A stretch of DNA of 64,000 nt from Runella aurantiaca (GCF_003339505.1 NZ_QPIW01000006.1:62001-126000); one strand, 5' to 3'. Positions 50,797 to 60,913 are shown, counted from the first letter of the stretch. Notes: generated by a model not told the origin, from the sequence alone. Program-made: numbers and translations.

Positions 50797-53313
50797 TTAG
50801 AGGCAATCTACATCAATGGTTACATCTGCCCCTTTTAATGTTTTATCGGTCAGAATATCCGTCACTTTTTCGAGGATAAAAGTCTTTGCGGCCTTAAAAT
50901 TAACTTTTTCGCGCTCGAGTTTTATAAGAATGTCAAACAAAAACCGATTTCGGATGCGTTCAACCAGCGGCGGCTGCGGTCCTAGCACCCGGTCTTCCCC
51001 CATTTTTTCCATTAAAAGATGGGTGAGTTTTTCGGCTCCTTGGCGCGCCACATTTTGCTCCAAATGCCTGACAGTCAATTTTATAAGCCTCGTAAACGGT
51101 GGATATTTGAATTGTTCCCGCTCCACAATTTCTTCGGCGTACATTCCTTCGTAATCGTTCGCAATAATTTTTTGTAAAATCTTTTGATTTGTGTTTCCCG
51201 TCTGAATTAATACCCGCCCTTTTCGGTCTGCCCGGCGTCCAGCCCGGCCGCTCACTTGCGTTATCAACTGAAACGCCCTTTCGGTTGAGCGTAAATCAGG
51301 AAAGTGAATCATCCGGTCGGCATCAAAAACGCCCACCATACTTACATTCTCAAAGTCAAGTCCTTTACTAATCATTTGGGTCCCCACCAAAATATCTACG
51401 TTGCCCTGCTCAATGTCCTCAATCATTTCTTTGTAGGCATTTTTGGCGCGGGTTGTATCCAAATCCATCCGGGCTACGCGGGCCGTAGGGAAGAAAATTT
51501 TGAGTTGATCTTCCAGCTTTTCGGTCCCGAATCCCACGGTGCGCACTTTGGTAGAACTACAACCCGGGCAAAATTTCGGAACCTCTTCTTTATGGCCGCA
51601 ATAATGGCAGCGAAGCTCGGCGTCTTTTTGGTGATACGTCAAACTTACGGCGCAATTTTCACATTCGCCAATCCACCCACATTCTTCGCATTGTAGATAA
51701 GAAGAATACCCCCGACGGTTTTGAAAAATGATACTCTGTTCGTTTCGGGCCAACGTTTCGCGCAGTTCCTCCACCAAAACCGACGAAAATTCATACTTCA
51801 TTTTTTTTGTTTTGCGCTCCTGTTTGGTATCAATCAGCACAAATTCGGGCATACTGGCCTTGCCGAAGCGCTCGGTCAATTTCACCAAACCGTAGCGGCC
51901 ATTCAAGGCCTGATAATACGATTCCAAGGCGGGCGTGGCCGAACCCAACAGCACTTTGGCCTGCTGGTGTTGTGCGGCCACAATTGATACATCCCGGGCA
52001 TGATAACGCGGCGCAGGGTCGTATTGTTTGTAGGAACTTTCGTGCTCTTCGTCAACGATGATTAACCCGAGGGCGTCGAAGGGCAGAAAAATAGCCGAAC
52101 GCACACCCACCACCAACTGAAACTGCCCCGAGACGACTCCTTTCCAGACTTCTACGCGCTCATTGTCGGAAAATTTGGAGTGGTAAATGCCCAGTTTATC
52201 GCCGAAAACTTTTTTCAAGCGCACTACAATCTGGGTCGTAAGGGCGATCTCGGGCAATAAAAACAGCACCTGTGAGCCGCTTTCCAGTACTTGCTGGGCG
52301 AGGTGAATATATACTTCGGTTTTGCCGCTCCCCGTCACTCCGTGGAGCAGTACCGTATCTTTTTCCTGAAATAGATTAATAATCTCGTCAAATGCGCGTT
52401 GTTGCGCCGTCGTTAGTTTAATATTAACGCCCGCCGTAAAATCAGGTTTTACTTCTGCAAATCGCGACACGGTCACTTCAAATTCTTCAAAAACGCCTTT
52501 CTTTATCAGCGTACTCAATGCCGAATCAGAGATTTCTTCATTTTGGGTAAAAAAACTCTTTTCCAAGCCCGTACGATTGGCATACGGGTCATTTTGGATT
52601 GGCACCTGACTCATATAACGCATCACAACTTCCTGTTGCTTAGGTGTTTTGTCGAGTTGACCAATCAACTCCATCAGGTTTTCTCGGGTTTCGTACCGAC
52701 CCGTCAGTTTCACTTTTTTCTGAATTTTGGGCTTATATTTTTCGCGTACTTCTTCGTACAAAATAACGGCCCGCTTGCCAATCAACGATTTGATGACGTG
52801 GTTGATGTTTTGATCACCTACCCGCTTTCCCACTTCTTCGTAGGTGAGGGATTGGTATTTTTTTATTTCTTCCAAAAGGGCGGCTTCCTCTTCGGTAAGC
52901 AGGTCAAAATACTCAAAATCAGGATTGTACTGAATTTTGGATTGGCTCGTAATCTTCAAGCCAGACGGAAGAGCTACGTTGAGCACCTCCCCTACGCTGC
53001 ATAAATAATAATCGGCAATCCAGTTAAAAAGGGCGATTTGGTAAGGGGTCACCAAGGGCTCATCATCCAGTAGTTCACCAATGTATTTGGCCTGATAACG
53101 CGACGGCGGGGTGGTATGTATATGGGCCACAACACCCGTTACGACACGGTTTTTACCAAAAGGAACAACTACTCTAGCCCCGTTTTTGATGGCAGCGTTG
53201 AAAACTCTCGGAACACGATACGTAAACAATTGTCTCACCGGAACTGGCAAGATTAAATCCGCAAACAGCGTAACTTCTTCTAAACCAAAATCGTCATTTT
53301 CTGCAGTTAGCAC
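50797..53313 (-). CDS. priA: Primosomal protein N' (replication restart helicase PriA)
   Basis: 838 residues. The N-terminal 3'-end-binding domain (about 15-120: FADLILPVPVRQLFTYRVP) is followed by the winged helix, then SF2 helicase motifs: LLHGVTGSGKTEVYI (Walker A), IIVDEEHESSYKQ (DEEH box), LGSATPALES. The zinc module has eight Cys, from CEECGWIGECENCAVSLTYHQ through CHYCGHKEEVPKFCPGC. The C-terminus has GTQMISKGLDFENVSMVGV and QVSGRAGR. It reloads the replisome at stalled forks. Confidence 0.96.
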   Translation of the reverse strand: MLTAENDDFGLEEVTLFADLILPVPVRQLFTYRVPRVFNAAIKNGARVVVPFGKNRVVTGVVAHIHTTPPSRYQAKYIGELLDDEPLVTPYQIALFNWIADYYLCSVGEVLNVALPSGLKITSQSKIQYNPDFEYFDLLTEEEAALLEEIKKYQSLTYEEVGKRVGDQNINHVIKSLIGKRAVILYEEVREKYKPKIQKKVKLTGRYETRENLMELIGQLDKTPKQQEVVMRYMSQVPIQNDPYANRTGLEKSFFTQNEEISDSALSTLIKKGVFEEFEVTVSRFAEVKPDFTAGVNIKLTTAQQRAFDEIINLFQEKDTVLLHGVTGSGKTEVYIHLAQQVLESGSQVLFLLPEIALTTQIVVRLKKVFGDKLGIYHSKFSDNERVEVWKGVVSGQFQLVVGVRSAIFLPFDALGLIIVDEEHESSYKQYDPAPRYHARDVSIVAAQHQQAKVLLGSATPALESYYQALNGRYGLVKLTERFGKASMPEFVLIDTKQERKTKKMKYEFSSVLVEELRETLARNEQSIIFQNRRGYSSYLQCEECGWIGECENCAVSLTYHQKDAELRCHYCGHKEEVPKFCPGCSSTKVRTVGFGTEKLEDQLKIFFPTARVARMDLDTTRAKNAYKEMIEDIEQGNVDILVGTQMISKGLDFENVSMVGVFDADRMIHFPDLRSTERAFQLITQVSGRAGRRADRKGRVLIQTGNTNQKILQKIIANDYEGMYAEEIVEREQFKYPPFTRLIKLTVRHLEQNVARQGAEKLTHLLMEKMGEDRVLGPQPPLVERIRNRFLFDILIKLEREKVNFKAAKTFILEKVTDILTDKTLKGADVTIDVDCL

Positions 53314-54236
53314 TCTATTCTAAAGCCAAAGTTGAAAGCGCAAGATAATGCTTTCGTTAGATATTTTTAAGCATGTCAGGATATTTGACGTAAGGCCCTG
53401 TCCCTCGTCAAACGTTTACTACAATCTATCTCAAGTAAACATTCTCAAGTGCTTCCCAAATCAAAACGCCTCCGAATGCTAAACGCCTTTCTATAAACCA
53501 ACAGCCAACAGCTATGATATGAGGGGAAGATAGATTATTCATTCGCCTACCCAATTTTTGCTACCTCTCTGGATAGTTTCTCTCATTTTAAGTACCCAAT
53601 TAAAGCCTCCACTATCGAATGATTTTTGATCTGTTTTTCTAAAAACATCTTTATCCCAGAAAGTAAGGTCCAATCGTAACAAACGACCAAAATATATACC
53701 TCAAAGAACAAACCCTCTCTTTTTCAATAATTTACAAAAATGACAACAGCTCTGTAAATCAACAAAAACAAAAGCCTTGGCATCATATTTGTTAAAGTCG
53801 CTCTCCTGCATCTGACTTTGCTAAAGCTTATAAAAGACTGTTCATCAACAAAGAAAAATCAAAATCAACCCAATTGCCTCCCACAGAACTACTTCCTCTC
53901 ACTTTTGACTCATTTACCACTACTTTTCACTTCTCCACTTTCGCACTACGGCTTATTTCCAAGCCAATCCAGCACAATGGCAGGGTATTTGAAACTATAT
54001 AAACATGTCGAATAATGTACAATAATTTTACCTTTTTTGTCTAAAAAACTAAGAAAATGAAAATGTATTTTTTAGCCCTAAATGACAGAACATTCCTTAA
54101 ATACCCTTTCTTGAAGCATATTTATCGATTTTTTAAAGCAAATAAAAACATATAACTACCTGTTTATCTGAATTTTATACAATTTAAATAATATACCTAT
54201 TAGGTTTCATTGAACCATTTAACATTTACTTTCATC
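53314..54236. other. AT-rich intergenic region, about 0.9 kb
   Basis: No convincing gene. A minus-strand open frame at 53539-53700 (about 53 codons ending ...GSKNWVGE, TGA) has protein-like composition (RLLRLDLTFWDKDVFRK) but no start codon and could be a gene fragment. A 65-codon plus-strand frame at 53818-54015 has Leu/Ser-rich non-coding character. The right part is very AT-rich and presumably holds the promoter of the SdrD-like gene. Confidence 0.5.
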
Positions 54237-57200
54237 ATGCGTCTATTGTCACCATGGGTTTGTTATACATCCCGAACTTTAAGAGCTCTCTTTGTTATTA
54301 GCCTATTAATTATGTCTTATAGTATAAAATGTGATGCTCAAGTGAGCGGAACAGTTTTCTACGATTTTGACGCAAATGGCATTCAAACACCCGTATCCCC
54401 CACCGAAGCAGGAGTTGCGGCGATTGGAGTACGTATCTTTGTGGGTGGCAATGTCTATCCCCTTATCACTCAAACCGACAAGTCTGGTCATTATACTTTT
54501 ACAGCCCAACAGGTGCCCAGTGGTTCGGTTGCCCGGGTAGAGTTTTTCAATCTGCCCGAAACATTTTCTGTTAGTTCAGCAGGCCCTCAAAACGGTACAG
54601 AAGTTCAATTTGTGCAGGCTCCCGCACTTAATGTAAACTTAGGTATTTTCAATGATGACGAGTTCTGCAACGTAGACATTAATGCTCAAATTATCACGGC
54701 CTGCTACTCCATGGGCGACCCCCTCAAAAATGGAAGCGCTGGCGATGACCCTGCGCTTGTTTTATTTGATTACAATGCTGAAGGTGAAGGCGGAACTCCA
54801 TCGGGCTCTCCTATGGAAAAACTAGCCAATGCAAGCACAATCGGATCTACTTGGATCGCCTCCTATCAGCGTTCATCCAACACTTTACTTGTCGGAGCCA
54901 TCACCCGACGCCACGTAGGCCTCGGCCCGCTGGGTACAGGAGGTTTCTACTCCGTAGACCTCAATAACCGAGCGGTCTCCAATTTTATTGATGTCAAAAC
55001 CATAGGCATTGATACTGGCCCCGACCCGCACATTGACCCTGCCACAGGACTCAATATACTTCCTGCCGACAAATTGGCCCGAAGCCGCGACTCACTGGCG
55101 TTTCATACTGCGGCGAAGGTAGGGATTGGCGGTTCGCAACTATCGATTTATCAGGACACCTTATTTTTAATTAATTTATACGACAGAAAACTTTACAGTT
55201 TTTCGGTTCAGAAACCGCTGAAAGCTCCCGCCAACATGGCAGAAGCACAAACCAAATCTTTTCAAATACCGCATCCGGGCTGTTCCAACAATGAATTTGT
55301 GCCCTGGGCGCTTAAATATTACCGTGGCAAACTCTACGTAGGCGTCGTGTGTACTGCCGAGACATCACAAAAGAAAAGTGATTTAAAAGCGGCTATCTAT
55401 GAATTTGACCCAAAAAGTACTTCTTTTAAAAGCATCTTTGAATTTGGACTGGATTACCCTCGTGGAGCCATTGATTCTACACCAGGATGCGATGCTACCA
55501 ACGGATGGCAACCTTGGACTAATGTTTTCCCAAAACAATGCAATTACCCCGCGGGGAGTCCCGATCCAGTTGCAGCATTTGCCATTTATCCACAGGCTAT
55601 TTTATCTGATATTGAATTTGAGGACGACGGCTCATTGCTCATCGCCTTTATGGACCGTCTTGGCTTGCAAACTGGACAAGACCAACCCGGTATTGCCGTT
55701 GATGACACCTTGAACTATTATGGGTTCATGAGCGGCGATATAGTAAGAGCCCAATACAATGCCGATAGTACATATATCCTAGAAAACAACGGCAAATCTG
55801 GCGACTTGCAGGGGTGCGGCATCAATACAAACTCAGGTCCTGGTGGAGGCGAGTTTTTCTGCGAAGATTACTGGCTCAATGGTCTCAATGAAGTAGGCCA
55901 CCAAGAAATTACGAACGGAGCAATGCTGAAAATAGCGGGCATACCAGAAGTATTGGTTTCAGCCATGGACCCCATACACGGCCTGTATTTATCAACTGGT
56001 TTTGTTGCCTACGACACCAAAACTGGTAAACGAAATCGAAGCTTTTCTGTTTATTCACTCAACCCAGGCTCATTAGGCAAGTCGGGTGGTGTAGGTGATT
56101 TAGCGAGAATATGCGACCCAGCTCCGCTTGAAATCGGCAATACAGTATGGTTTGATGCTAATAAAGATGGCATTCAGACGCCCAACGAAGCCCTCATTGA
56201 CAATATTGTTATCACCCTCCACGACATGCAAAATGGTGGTATTGAAGTAGCCCGCGACACCACAGCCAACGGCGGACATTATTATTTCAATGACACAAAC
56301 GTGCCCGGAAGATTAAAACGAAACCACGCCTACGAAATCCGGATTGACCTGAATCAGGAAATTCAAACGTCGGTGCTGGACACCATTCCTGCCAATGGAA
56401 GGCTACAAATACAAACTGTAAAACTCATTGATACTTTGACTATTTCGCCGCTACGGGTAACGGGAGATACGCAAAACATCCTTCGTGATTCGGATGCTGA
56501 GTTCAACATTGATTCGACCCAAGCTATTGTAAAAGTAATCACAGGCGATAACTCTCAAAACAACTTTACATTTGATATAGGCCTGACAATCAACAACATA
56601 ATAGAAGAAAACAATGATTTAGAAATCACAAAACGGGTTGTCGGAAATTGCGTACATGAAGTAGGCGATGAAGTTATTTTTGAAATAGTGGTTCGCAATG
56701 TTGCTACAGCCTCAACGGCCATTGCCGATAGCGTAATGATAGCCGACACCTTGGTGAATAATTTAACCTTCATCAATTTCACCACCAGCAAAGGAACCTA
56801 CGATTCCTCAACGCATCTGTGGGGGCCGTTCTCAATGCAGCCCGGCGAATCTGATACCTTGACCATTACGGCCAAAATCAATAGCTTCCAAGGCGGTTTT
56901 CTGAGCAATCAGGCAGAAGTAATCAAAGCAGTAGGAACCGATGTGGATTCAGAACCCAACAATTCCGACAAAACCGAAGATGATTATGCCATTGCCTATT
57001 TAAGTGTACCAATACCCATTTGTACCTCCCGCCAAGACACCCTGATTATAAAGGCCCCTGACGGTTTTACGTCTTATCAATGGTTTAAAGATGGGGTTGA
57101 AATCACAGGAGCAACTACCCAAACTTTGTCAGTACATGAATCTGGAAACTATACTGTTGAAGTAGACTCGGGGCAATGTCCAACCAACAACTGCTGCCCG

Positions 57201-57293
57201 ATTGTCGTTAGAGAATATTGCGAATGTCCCGCCAGACCCTGCATTCCAGTCATTTTGAAAAAAATAAAAGCATCCCAAAGTACCTCCCCCTAA
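54237..57293 (+). CDS. SdrD-B/DUF11-type exported surface protein
   Basis: 1018 residues from the ATG at 54237; a TTG nine codons upstream is less likely. Signal peptide (about 15-35, cleavage near CDA-QVS). An SdrD B-like domain follows (GTVFYDFDANGIQTP, about 38-130). A large central region (about 140-620) may be a propeller. A second SdrD B unit is IGNTVWFDANKDGIQTPNEAL (about 640-730), then a DUF11 domain (LEITKRVVGNCVHEVGDEVIF, about 800-910). An Ig-like module holds FTSYQWFKDGVEI, and a Cys-rich tail ends CPARPCIPVILKKIKA. No typical T9SS C-terminal domain is evident. Likely a secreted or cell-surface adhesin; the partner is unknown. Confidence 0.82.
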   Translation: MRLLSPWVCYTSRTLRALFVISLLIMSYSIKCDAQVSGTVFYDFDANGIQTPVSPTEAGVAAIGVRIFVGGNVYPLITQTDKSGHYTFTAQQVPSGSVARVEFFNLPETFSVSSAGPQNGTEVQFVQAPALNVNLGIFNDDEFCNVDINAQIITACYSMGDPLKNGSAGDDPALVLFDYNAEGEGGTPSGSPMEKLANASTIGSTWIASYQRSSNTLLVGAITRRHVGLGPLGTGGFYSVDLNNRAVSNFIDVKTIGIDTGPDPHIDPATGLNILPADKLARSRDSLAFHTAAKVGIGGSQLSIYQDTLFLINLYDRKLYSFSVQKPLKAPANMAEAQTKSFQIPHPGCSNNEFVPWALKYYRGKLYVGVVCTAETSQKKSDLKAAIYEFDPKSTSFKSIFEFGLDYPRGAIDSTPGCDATNGWQPWTNVFPKQCNYPAGSPDPVAAFAIYPQAILSDIEFEDDGSLLIAFMDRLGLQTGQDQPGIAVDDTLNYYGFMSGDIVRAQYNADSTYILENNGKSGDLQGCGINTNSGPGGGEFFCEDYWLNGLNEVGHQEITNGAMLKIAGIPEVLVSAMDPIHGLYLSTGFVAYDTKTGKRNRSFSVYSLNPGSLGKSGGVGDLARICDPAPLEIGNTVWFDANKDGIQTPNEALIDNIVITLHDMQNGGIEVARDTTANGGHYYFNDTNVPGRLKRNHAYEIRIDLNQEIQTSVLDTIPANGRLQIQTVKLIDTLTISPLRVTGDTQNILRDSDAEFNIDSTQAIVKVITGDNSQNNFTFDIGLTINNIIEENNDLEITKRVVGNCVHEVGDEVIFEIVVRNVATASTAIADSVMIADTLVNNLTFINFTTSKGTYDSSTHLWGPFSMQPGESDTLTITAKINSFQGGFLSNQAEVIKAVGTDVDSEPNNSDKTEDDYAIAYLSVPIPICTSRQDTLIIKAPDGFTSYQWFKDGVEITGATTQTLSVHESGNYTVEVDSGQCPTNNCCPIVVREYCECPARPCIPVILKKIKASQSTSP

Positions 57294-57296
57294 CTA

Positions 57297-57354
57297 AACC
57301 AAGAGCGAAGCTGGACTTGCATATCAACTTACAAGTCTCGCTTCGCTCTTGGTT
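57297..57354. terminator. Bidirectional terminator between the SdrD-like gene and pabC
   Basis: AACCAAGAGCGAAGC (57297-57311) pairs perfectly with GCTTCGCTCTTGGTT (57340-57354). Inside, GACTTG and CAAGTC extend the structure. It sits between converging genes. Confidence 0.75.
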
Positions 57355-57372
57355 ATTACTGATAAACGATAC

Positions 57373-57978
57373 TCAAAAACTGATTTGACTGACCTCAATC
57401 ATGGGAGTAGATTCAAAATCCAACATAGCATTGACCAACCGAACGTGGGTAAATGCGGGCAAATCCTCCACCCGAATTTTTTGTTCAACAATCACCCCTT
57501 CGCGTAATAGTTTCTCCCGTTTTGTTCCTTTTAGCAATGGTCTATCGGGGGTAACCCATTGACTGCCATCCCAAAATACCACGTTGGCATAAGACGTATC
57601 GGTGATTAATCCTTCTTTAACCATCAATACATCGTCGGCCTTGCCTCGTTTTTCAAAATTTTGTTGAAGAGTCACACGATTCTGAAATTTAAACCCATAT
57701 TCAATCGCATCATCGACCACCAACAGCAGACTCTTAATCACGCGGGGCTGGTAAGCCTCAAATTCAATTTTTTCAATCTCACGGCCGTACGTTACCCGGC
57801 ACTTATAAAGCCCTTGGGCTACCTCTTGCGGAATATCAATCAGTTGATTCAAATCCCACTCTTTCGTAGCGTCAAAACACGCTAATCTTGTACGATTGAG
57901 CCGTTCGTTATGATACAGAAGGTTTGACAATTGTCCATCAGCCAGACGAATTGTTTCAATACATAGGGGTAAATTCAT
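57373..57978 (-). CDS. pabC: Aminotransferase class IV, probable 4-amino-4-deoxychorismate lyase
   Basis: 201 residues from the ATG at 57978; an upstream TTG would add nine. The class IV PLP fold is shown by CIETIRLADGQLSNLLYHNERL, the KADDVLMVKEGLITDTSYANVVFW segment (Glu and the TxxANV/F motif) and TPDRPLLKGTKREKLL. It is shorter than most PabC. The start overlaps the 3' end of pabB by 23 bp, strongly implying para-aminobenzoate formation with PabB. The PLP Lys is probably in the CRVTYGREIEKIEF-preceding region (YKCRV). Confidence 0.85.
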   Translation of the reverse strand: MNLPLCIETIRLADGQLSNLLYHNERLNRTRLACFDATKEWDLNQLIDIPQEVAQGLYKCRVTYGREIEKIEFEAYQPRVIKSLLLVVDDAIEYGFKFQNRVTLQQNFEKRGKADDVLMVKEGLITDTSYANVVFWDGSQWVTPDRPLLKGTKREKLLREGVIVEQKIRVEDLPAFTHVRLVNAMLDFESTPMIEVSQISF

Positions 57979-58963
57979 GGACGAGGGGTAAATAAACTTT
58001 GTCAATCACTTCGCGGTATTCTGACTGCGCTTCGCTACGGGCGGTAAGGCCGCCGCCGCTTTTAAACACCAATCGATCATTTATCTTTTCAATGAACCGA
58101 ATCAATACGCCGCTGTCCAGGTTTTCGCCGTCAAAAATACCCGCCACTCCCGTATAATAACCTCGTTCATAGCCTTCTACCTCCTGAATTATTTCAAGGG
58201 TGCGGGGTTTAGGTGCGCCGCTGATGGAGCCTGCGGGCAACAACTTAAACAACCAATCGCCCAGTGTTTCGCGCCAATCATCGGGCATCGTTCCCGCAAT
58301 TTCGGAGCTGACCTGCAACAATGTTTTTTGGTTTGTCTCTATTTTGTCGATAAACCGATAGCGCTCTACCCATACTTTTTGGGCCACCATGCTCAGGTCA
58401 TTGCGAATCAAATCCACAATCGTTGCGTGCTCGGCGGCTTCTTTTACATCCGCCAATATCCGTTCCTGCGCCAAAGGCAAATCAGCATCAATGGTGCCTT
58501 TCATCGGAAAAGACGCCACACGATTGCCGCGAACTTGCACAAAAATTTCGGGCGAAAAACACACAAATTTATCACGCCACCACAGGCGATATTTGGCTTT
58601 TGTCTGGTTAAAAATCGTCATTAAATCCAAATCAGTCGTTATTTCCGTACATACCGACAGATTTACCAAAAACGAATTACCTCGTTTTATCTGGTGAAGG
58701 ACAAAATCAAATTTAGGGGAATACTGCTCAAATGAGAGTACACTTTTGTGGAATTGAGCGCGGGGGTGAGCGGGTTCCCCTTTTTTTGGGGTGTTGGTCA
58801 GGCCGTTGAATTCGTACAGCAATTCCTCGGCATTTACTTCATCCAAGCGTAAAACGACGGGGTGTTGGGCTAAAAAATCAATGATAAACAAAAACGGGAT
58901 GCGCGCACGCCCGTATTCGTTCATTTGGTGGATGGCATCCAGCGGGGGGAGGATTGGTATCAT
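57956..58963 (-). CDS. pabB: Aminodeoxychorismate synthase component I
   Basis: 335 residues from the ATG at 58963; a longer frame begins with TTG at 59050. Chorismate-binding domain landmarks: QIKRGNSFLVNLSVCTEI, FVCFSPEIFV (S-P-E), SFPMKGTIDAD (P-x-K-G-T), VDLIRNDLSMVA, LLPAGSISGAPKPRTLEII (G-S-x-x-G-A-P), YYTGVAGIFDG, GGGLTARSEAQSEY. It lacks the N-terminal lobe of anthranilate synthase, typical of short PabB. Next to pabC for folate biosynthesis; no glutamine amidotransferase subunit lies nearby. Confidence 0.92.
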   Translation of the reverse strand: MIPILPPLDAIHQMNEYGRARIPFLFIIDFLAQHPVVLRLDEVNAEELLYEFNGLTNTPKKGEPAHPRAQFHKSVLSFEQYSPKFDFVLHQIKRGNSFLVNLSVCTEITTDLDLMTIFNQTKAKYRLWWRDKFVCFSPEIFVQVRGNRVASFPMKGTIDADLPLAQERILADVKEAAEHATIVDLIRNDLSMVAQKVWVERYRFIDKIETNQKTLLQVSSEIAGTMPDDWRETLGDWLFKLLPAGSISGAPKPRTLEIIQEVEGYERGYYTGVAGIFDGENLDSGVLIRFIEKINDRLVFKSGGGLTARSEAQSEYREVIDKVYLPLVHEFTPMY

Positions 58964-59025
58964 TTCACCACAAAATTCATAACTTTCGTCAGCTTGTTCA
59001 CGTTTATAAAGAAATTTTAACCGTT

Positions 59026-60117
59026 TTGGCACGTCAAAAATTCCAGTCAAGAATACTGTTTACGTTATTACAAACCCTTTTGCTGGGGTGTATGCTTGCG
59101 CAACGGGCTTTCTCTCAGCAAAAACGATTGAGTATTTTGCCTTTTCCAGCGGTGTATTATTCACCCGAAACGCGTTGGGCCTACGGCGCCGCCTTGGCCG
59201 CTACGTTTCGTTTCAAAAATGATTCCCTCCAAGCTCGTCCTTCGCAAATGAGTTTGGGCATTGTGTTTACCCAAGAGAAACAATCGCTTTACTATTTACC
59301 GTTCCAGTTGTTTCTCAAAAATGCGGGGTATTATTTCAATGGCGAACTCGGGTTTTATAAGTACAACTATTATTATTTCGGCATTGGCAATCAATCCGTG
59401 CCGAAGGAGCTTTTCGGGGTTGATTTTCCGCGCGTTCGGCTCAATTTTTTCAAAAAAATCTATCCTCATTTGTACGCAGGCGTTCGGTATCAATACGAAG
59501 ATTATCGCATCACACAAACCGTTCCTAACGGCGAATTTGCTAGTGAGCGCGTTCCAGGCACGCCGCGCAGCATCACTTCGGGAGCGGGACTAGGTCTATT
59601 TTACGACACACGGGACATTGTTTTTTTTCCGTCAAAAGGCATTGCAGCCGACATTGCTTATTTCAACAATGCCCCTTTTTGGGGTGGAAATGCGCTTTTC
59701 AACCGCTTGACGGGCGATTTTTCAGGTTACCAAACCTTAGTTAAAAAAGTGGTTTTGGCAGGAAACCTATTCAGTAGTTTTACGTGGGGCAACGCTCCTT
59801 TTAATATGCTATCTGAACTCGGTGGCGGCAAACGAATGCGCGGGTATTATCAAGGCCGCCTCCGCGACGACAATGTTTTGCTGGCTCAGGGCGAAGTACG
59901 TTTCGGGATTTTCAAACGCTTCGGTGGCGTATTTTTTGGGTCAACAGCGGTGCTGGGCAACCAAAAAGACATTGTGCGGTGGCATGACCCTAAGTTTGCC
60001 TACGGCACAGGAATACGATTTACGGCCAATCGCCGCGACCACCTCAACATTCGGTTTGACTATGCCATTGGCCAAGACGGCGGCAATTTTTATTTCACCA
60101 TCGGCGAAGCTTTCTGA
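59026..60117 (+). CDS. BamA/TamA-family (D15 surface antigen) outer-membrane barrel
   Basis: 363 residues from a TTG at 59026, chosen because it gives a clean signal peptide (MARQKFQSRILFTLLQTLLL, cleavage near FSQ). The only in-frame ATG (59092) would lose it. No POTRA domains; the mature protein is a 16-strand-type barrel of about 330 residues. It contains GLFYDTRDIVFFPSKGIAADI and LGGGKRMRGYYQGRLRDDN, the latter equivalent to the VRGY/F loop of Omp85 proteins, and ends in a Phe (TIGEAF). POTRA-less Omp85 relatives in Bacteroidota have unknown cargo. It is divergent from pabB. Confidence 0.85.
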   Translation: MARQKFQSRILFTLLQTLLLGCMLAQRAFSQQKRLSILPFPAVYYSPETRWAYGAALAATFRFKNDSLQARPSQMSLGIVFTQEKQSLYYLPFQLFLKNAGYYFNGELGFYKYNYYYFGIGNQSVPKELFGVDFPRVRLNFFKKIYPHLYAGVRYQYEDYRITQTVPNGEFASERVPGTPRSITSGAGLGLFYDTRDIVFFPSKGIAADIAYFNNAPFWGGNALFNRLTGDFSGYQTLVKKVVLAGNLFSSFTWGNAPFNMLSELGGGKRMRGYYQGRLRDDNVLLAQGEVRFGIFKRFGGVFFGSTAVLGNQKDIVRWHDPKFAYGTGIRFTANRRDHLNIRFDYAIGQDGGNFYFTIGEAF

Positions 60118-60214
60118 CAATATCTAATCAACAAAATTTACAAAGTAACTAAAAACCAATCAGTTGAATAAAAACAAACCCATTCAGTACAATCAACGGA
60201 AGCATTAAAATTTT

Positions 60215-60913
60215 ATGCGTATATCGGTCATTATACCAACGTTCAACGAAGAAAAAAACATTACCAAACTGGTAAAATACCTCCAAGAAGAGGGCGGGGA
60301 AGCATTGGCCAATATCATCATAGTCGACGGCGGTAGCGAAGACAAAACCACCGAAATGGCTCGAAAGGCAGGTGCAAAAGTCGTAGTTTCACAAAAAAAA
60401 GGCCGTGCCGCTCAAATGAACTACGGAGCTAGTTTTGCCACGGGCCAAATTTTGTATTTCATTCACGCTGATGCACGCCCTCCCAGCGGTTTTGTCAACG
60501 ATATTCAAAGCGCCATACGCGAAGGCTATCAATCGGGCTGCTATCGTTTCCGTTTTGATTCTGACAAAACACTGCTCAAACTCAACAGTTATTTAACGCG
60601 TTTGAACATTCTTTCGGCGCGCGGCGGCGACCAAACCCTGTTTATCACCCGCCCATTGTTTGATGAACTCTACGGTTTTGATGAATATTATGTCATCATG
60701 GAAGAATACGATTTGTTACGCCGATTGTGGAGAAAAAACCGAAGCGCGTTTAAAATCATCCCCAAAGAGGTTTGTGTATCGGCCCGCAAATACGACACCA
60801 ACAGTTGGGCCCGCGTACAAGTAGCCAATCTGGTCGCCATGACCTTATTTCGGTTGGGGGCCAAACCAGCCCGCATTGCCGCCACGTACAAAAAAATGCT
60901 TCATTACCAATAA
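60215..60913 (+). CDS. TIGR04283-type family 2 glycosyltransferase
   Basis: 232 residues. The N-terminal GT-A fold carries SVIIPTFNEEKNI, IVDGGSEDKT, QKKGRAAQMNYGA and the DxD-like IHADARPP. The closing GDQTLFITRPLFDELYGFDE with EEYDLLRRL is specific for TIGR04283 proteins. Some members are named arsenosugar biosynthesis transferases by context; here no arsenic genes are near, so the acceptor is unknown. Cytoplasmic, no membrane segments. Confidence 0.9.
   Translation: MRISVIIPTFNEEKNITKLVKYLQEEGGEALANIIIVDGGSEDKTTEMARKAGAKVVVSQKKGRAAQMNYGASFATGQILYFIHADARPPSGFVNDIQSAIREGYQSGCYRFRFDSDKTLLKLNSYLTRLNILSARGGDQTLFITRPLFDELYGFDEYYVIMEEYDLLRRLWRKNRSAFKIIPKEVCVSARKYDTNSWARVQVANLVAMTLFRLGAKPARIAATYKKMLHYQ

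Noticed and set aside
53818-54015. 65-codon plus-strand ORF in the priA/SdrD gap
   Set aside because: Composition and codon use look non-coding, and there is no domain, signal or conserved context.
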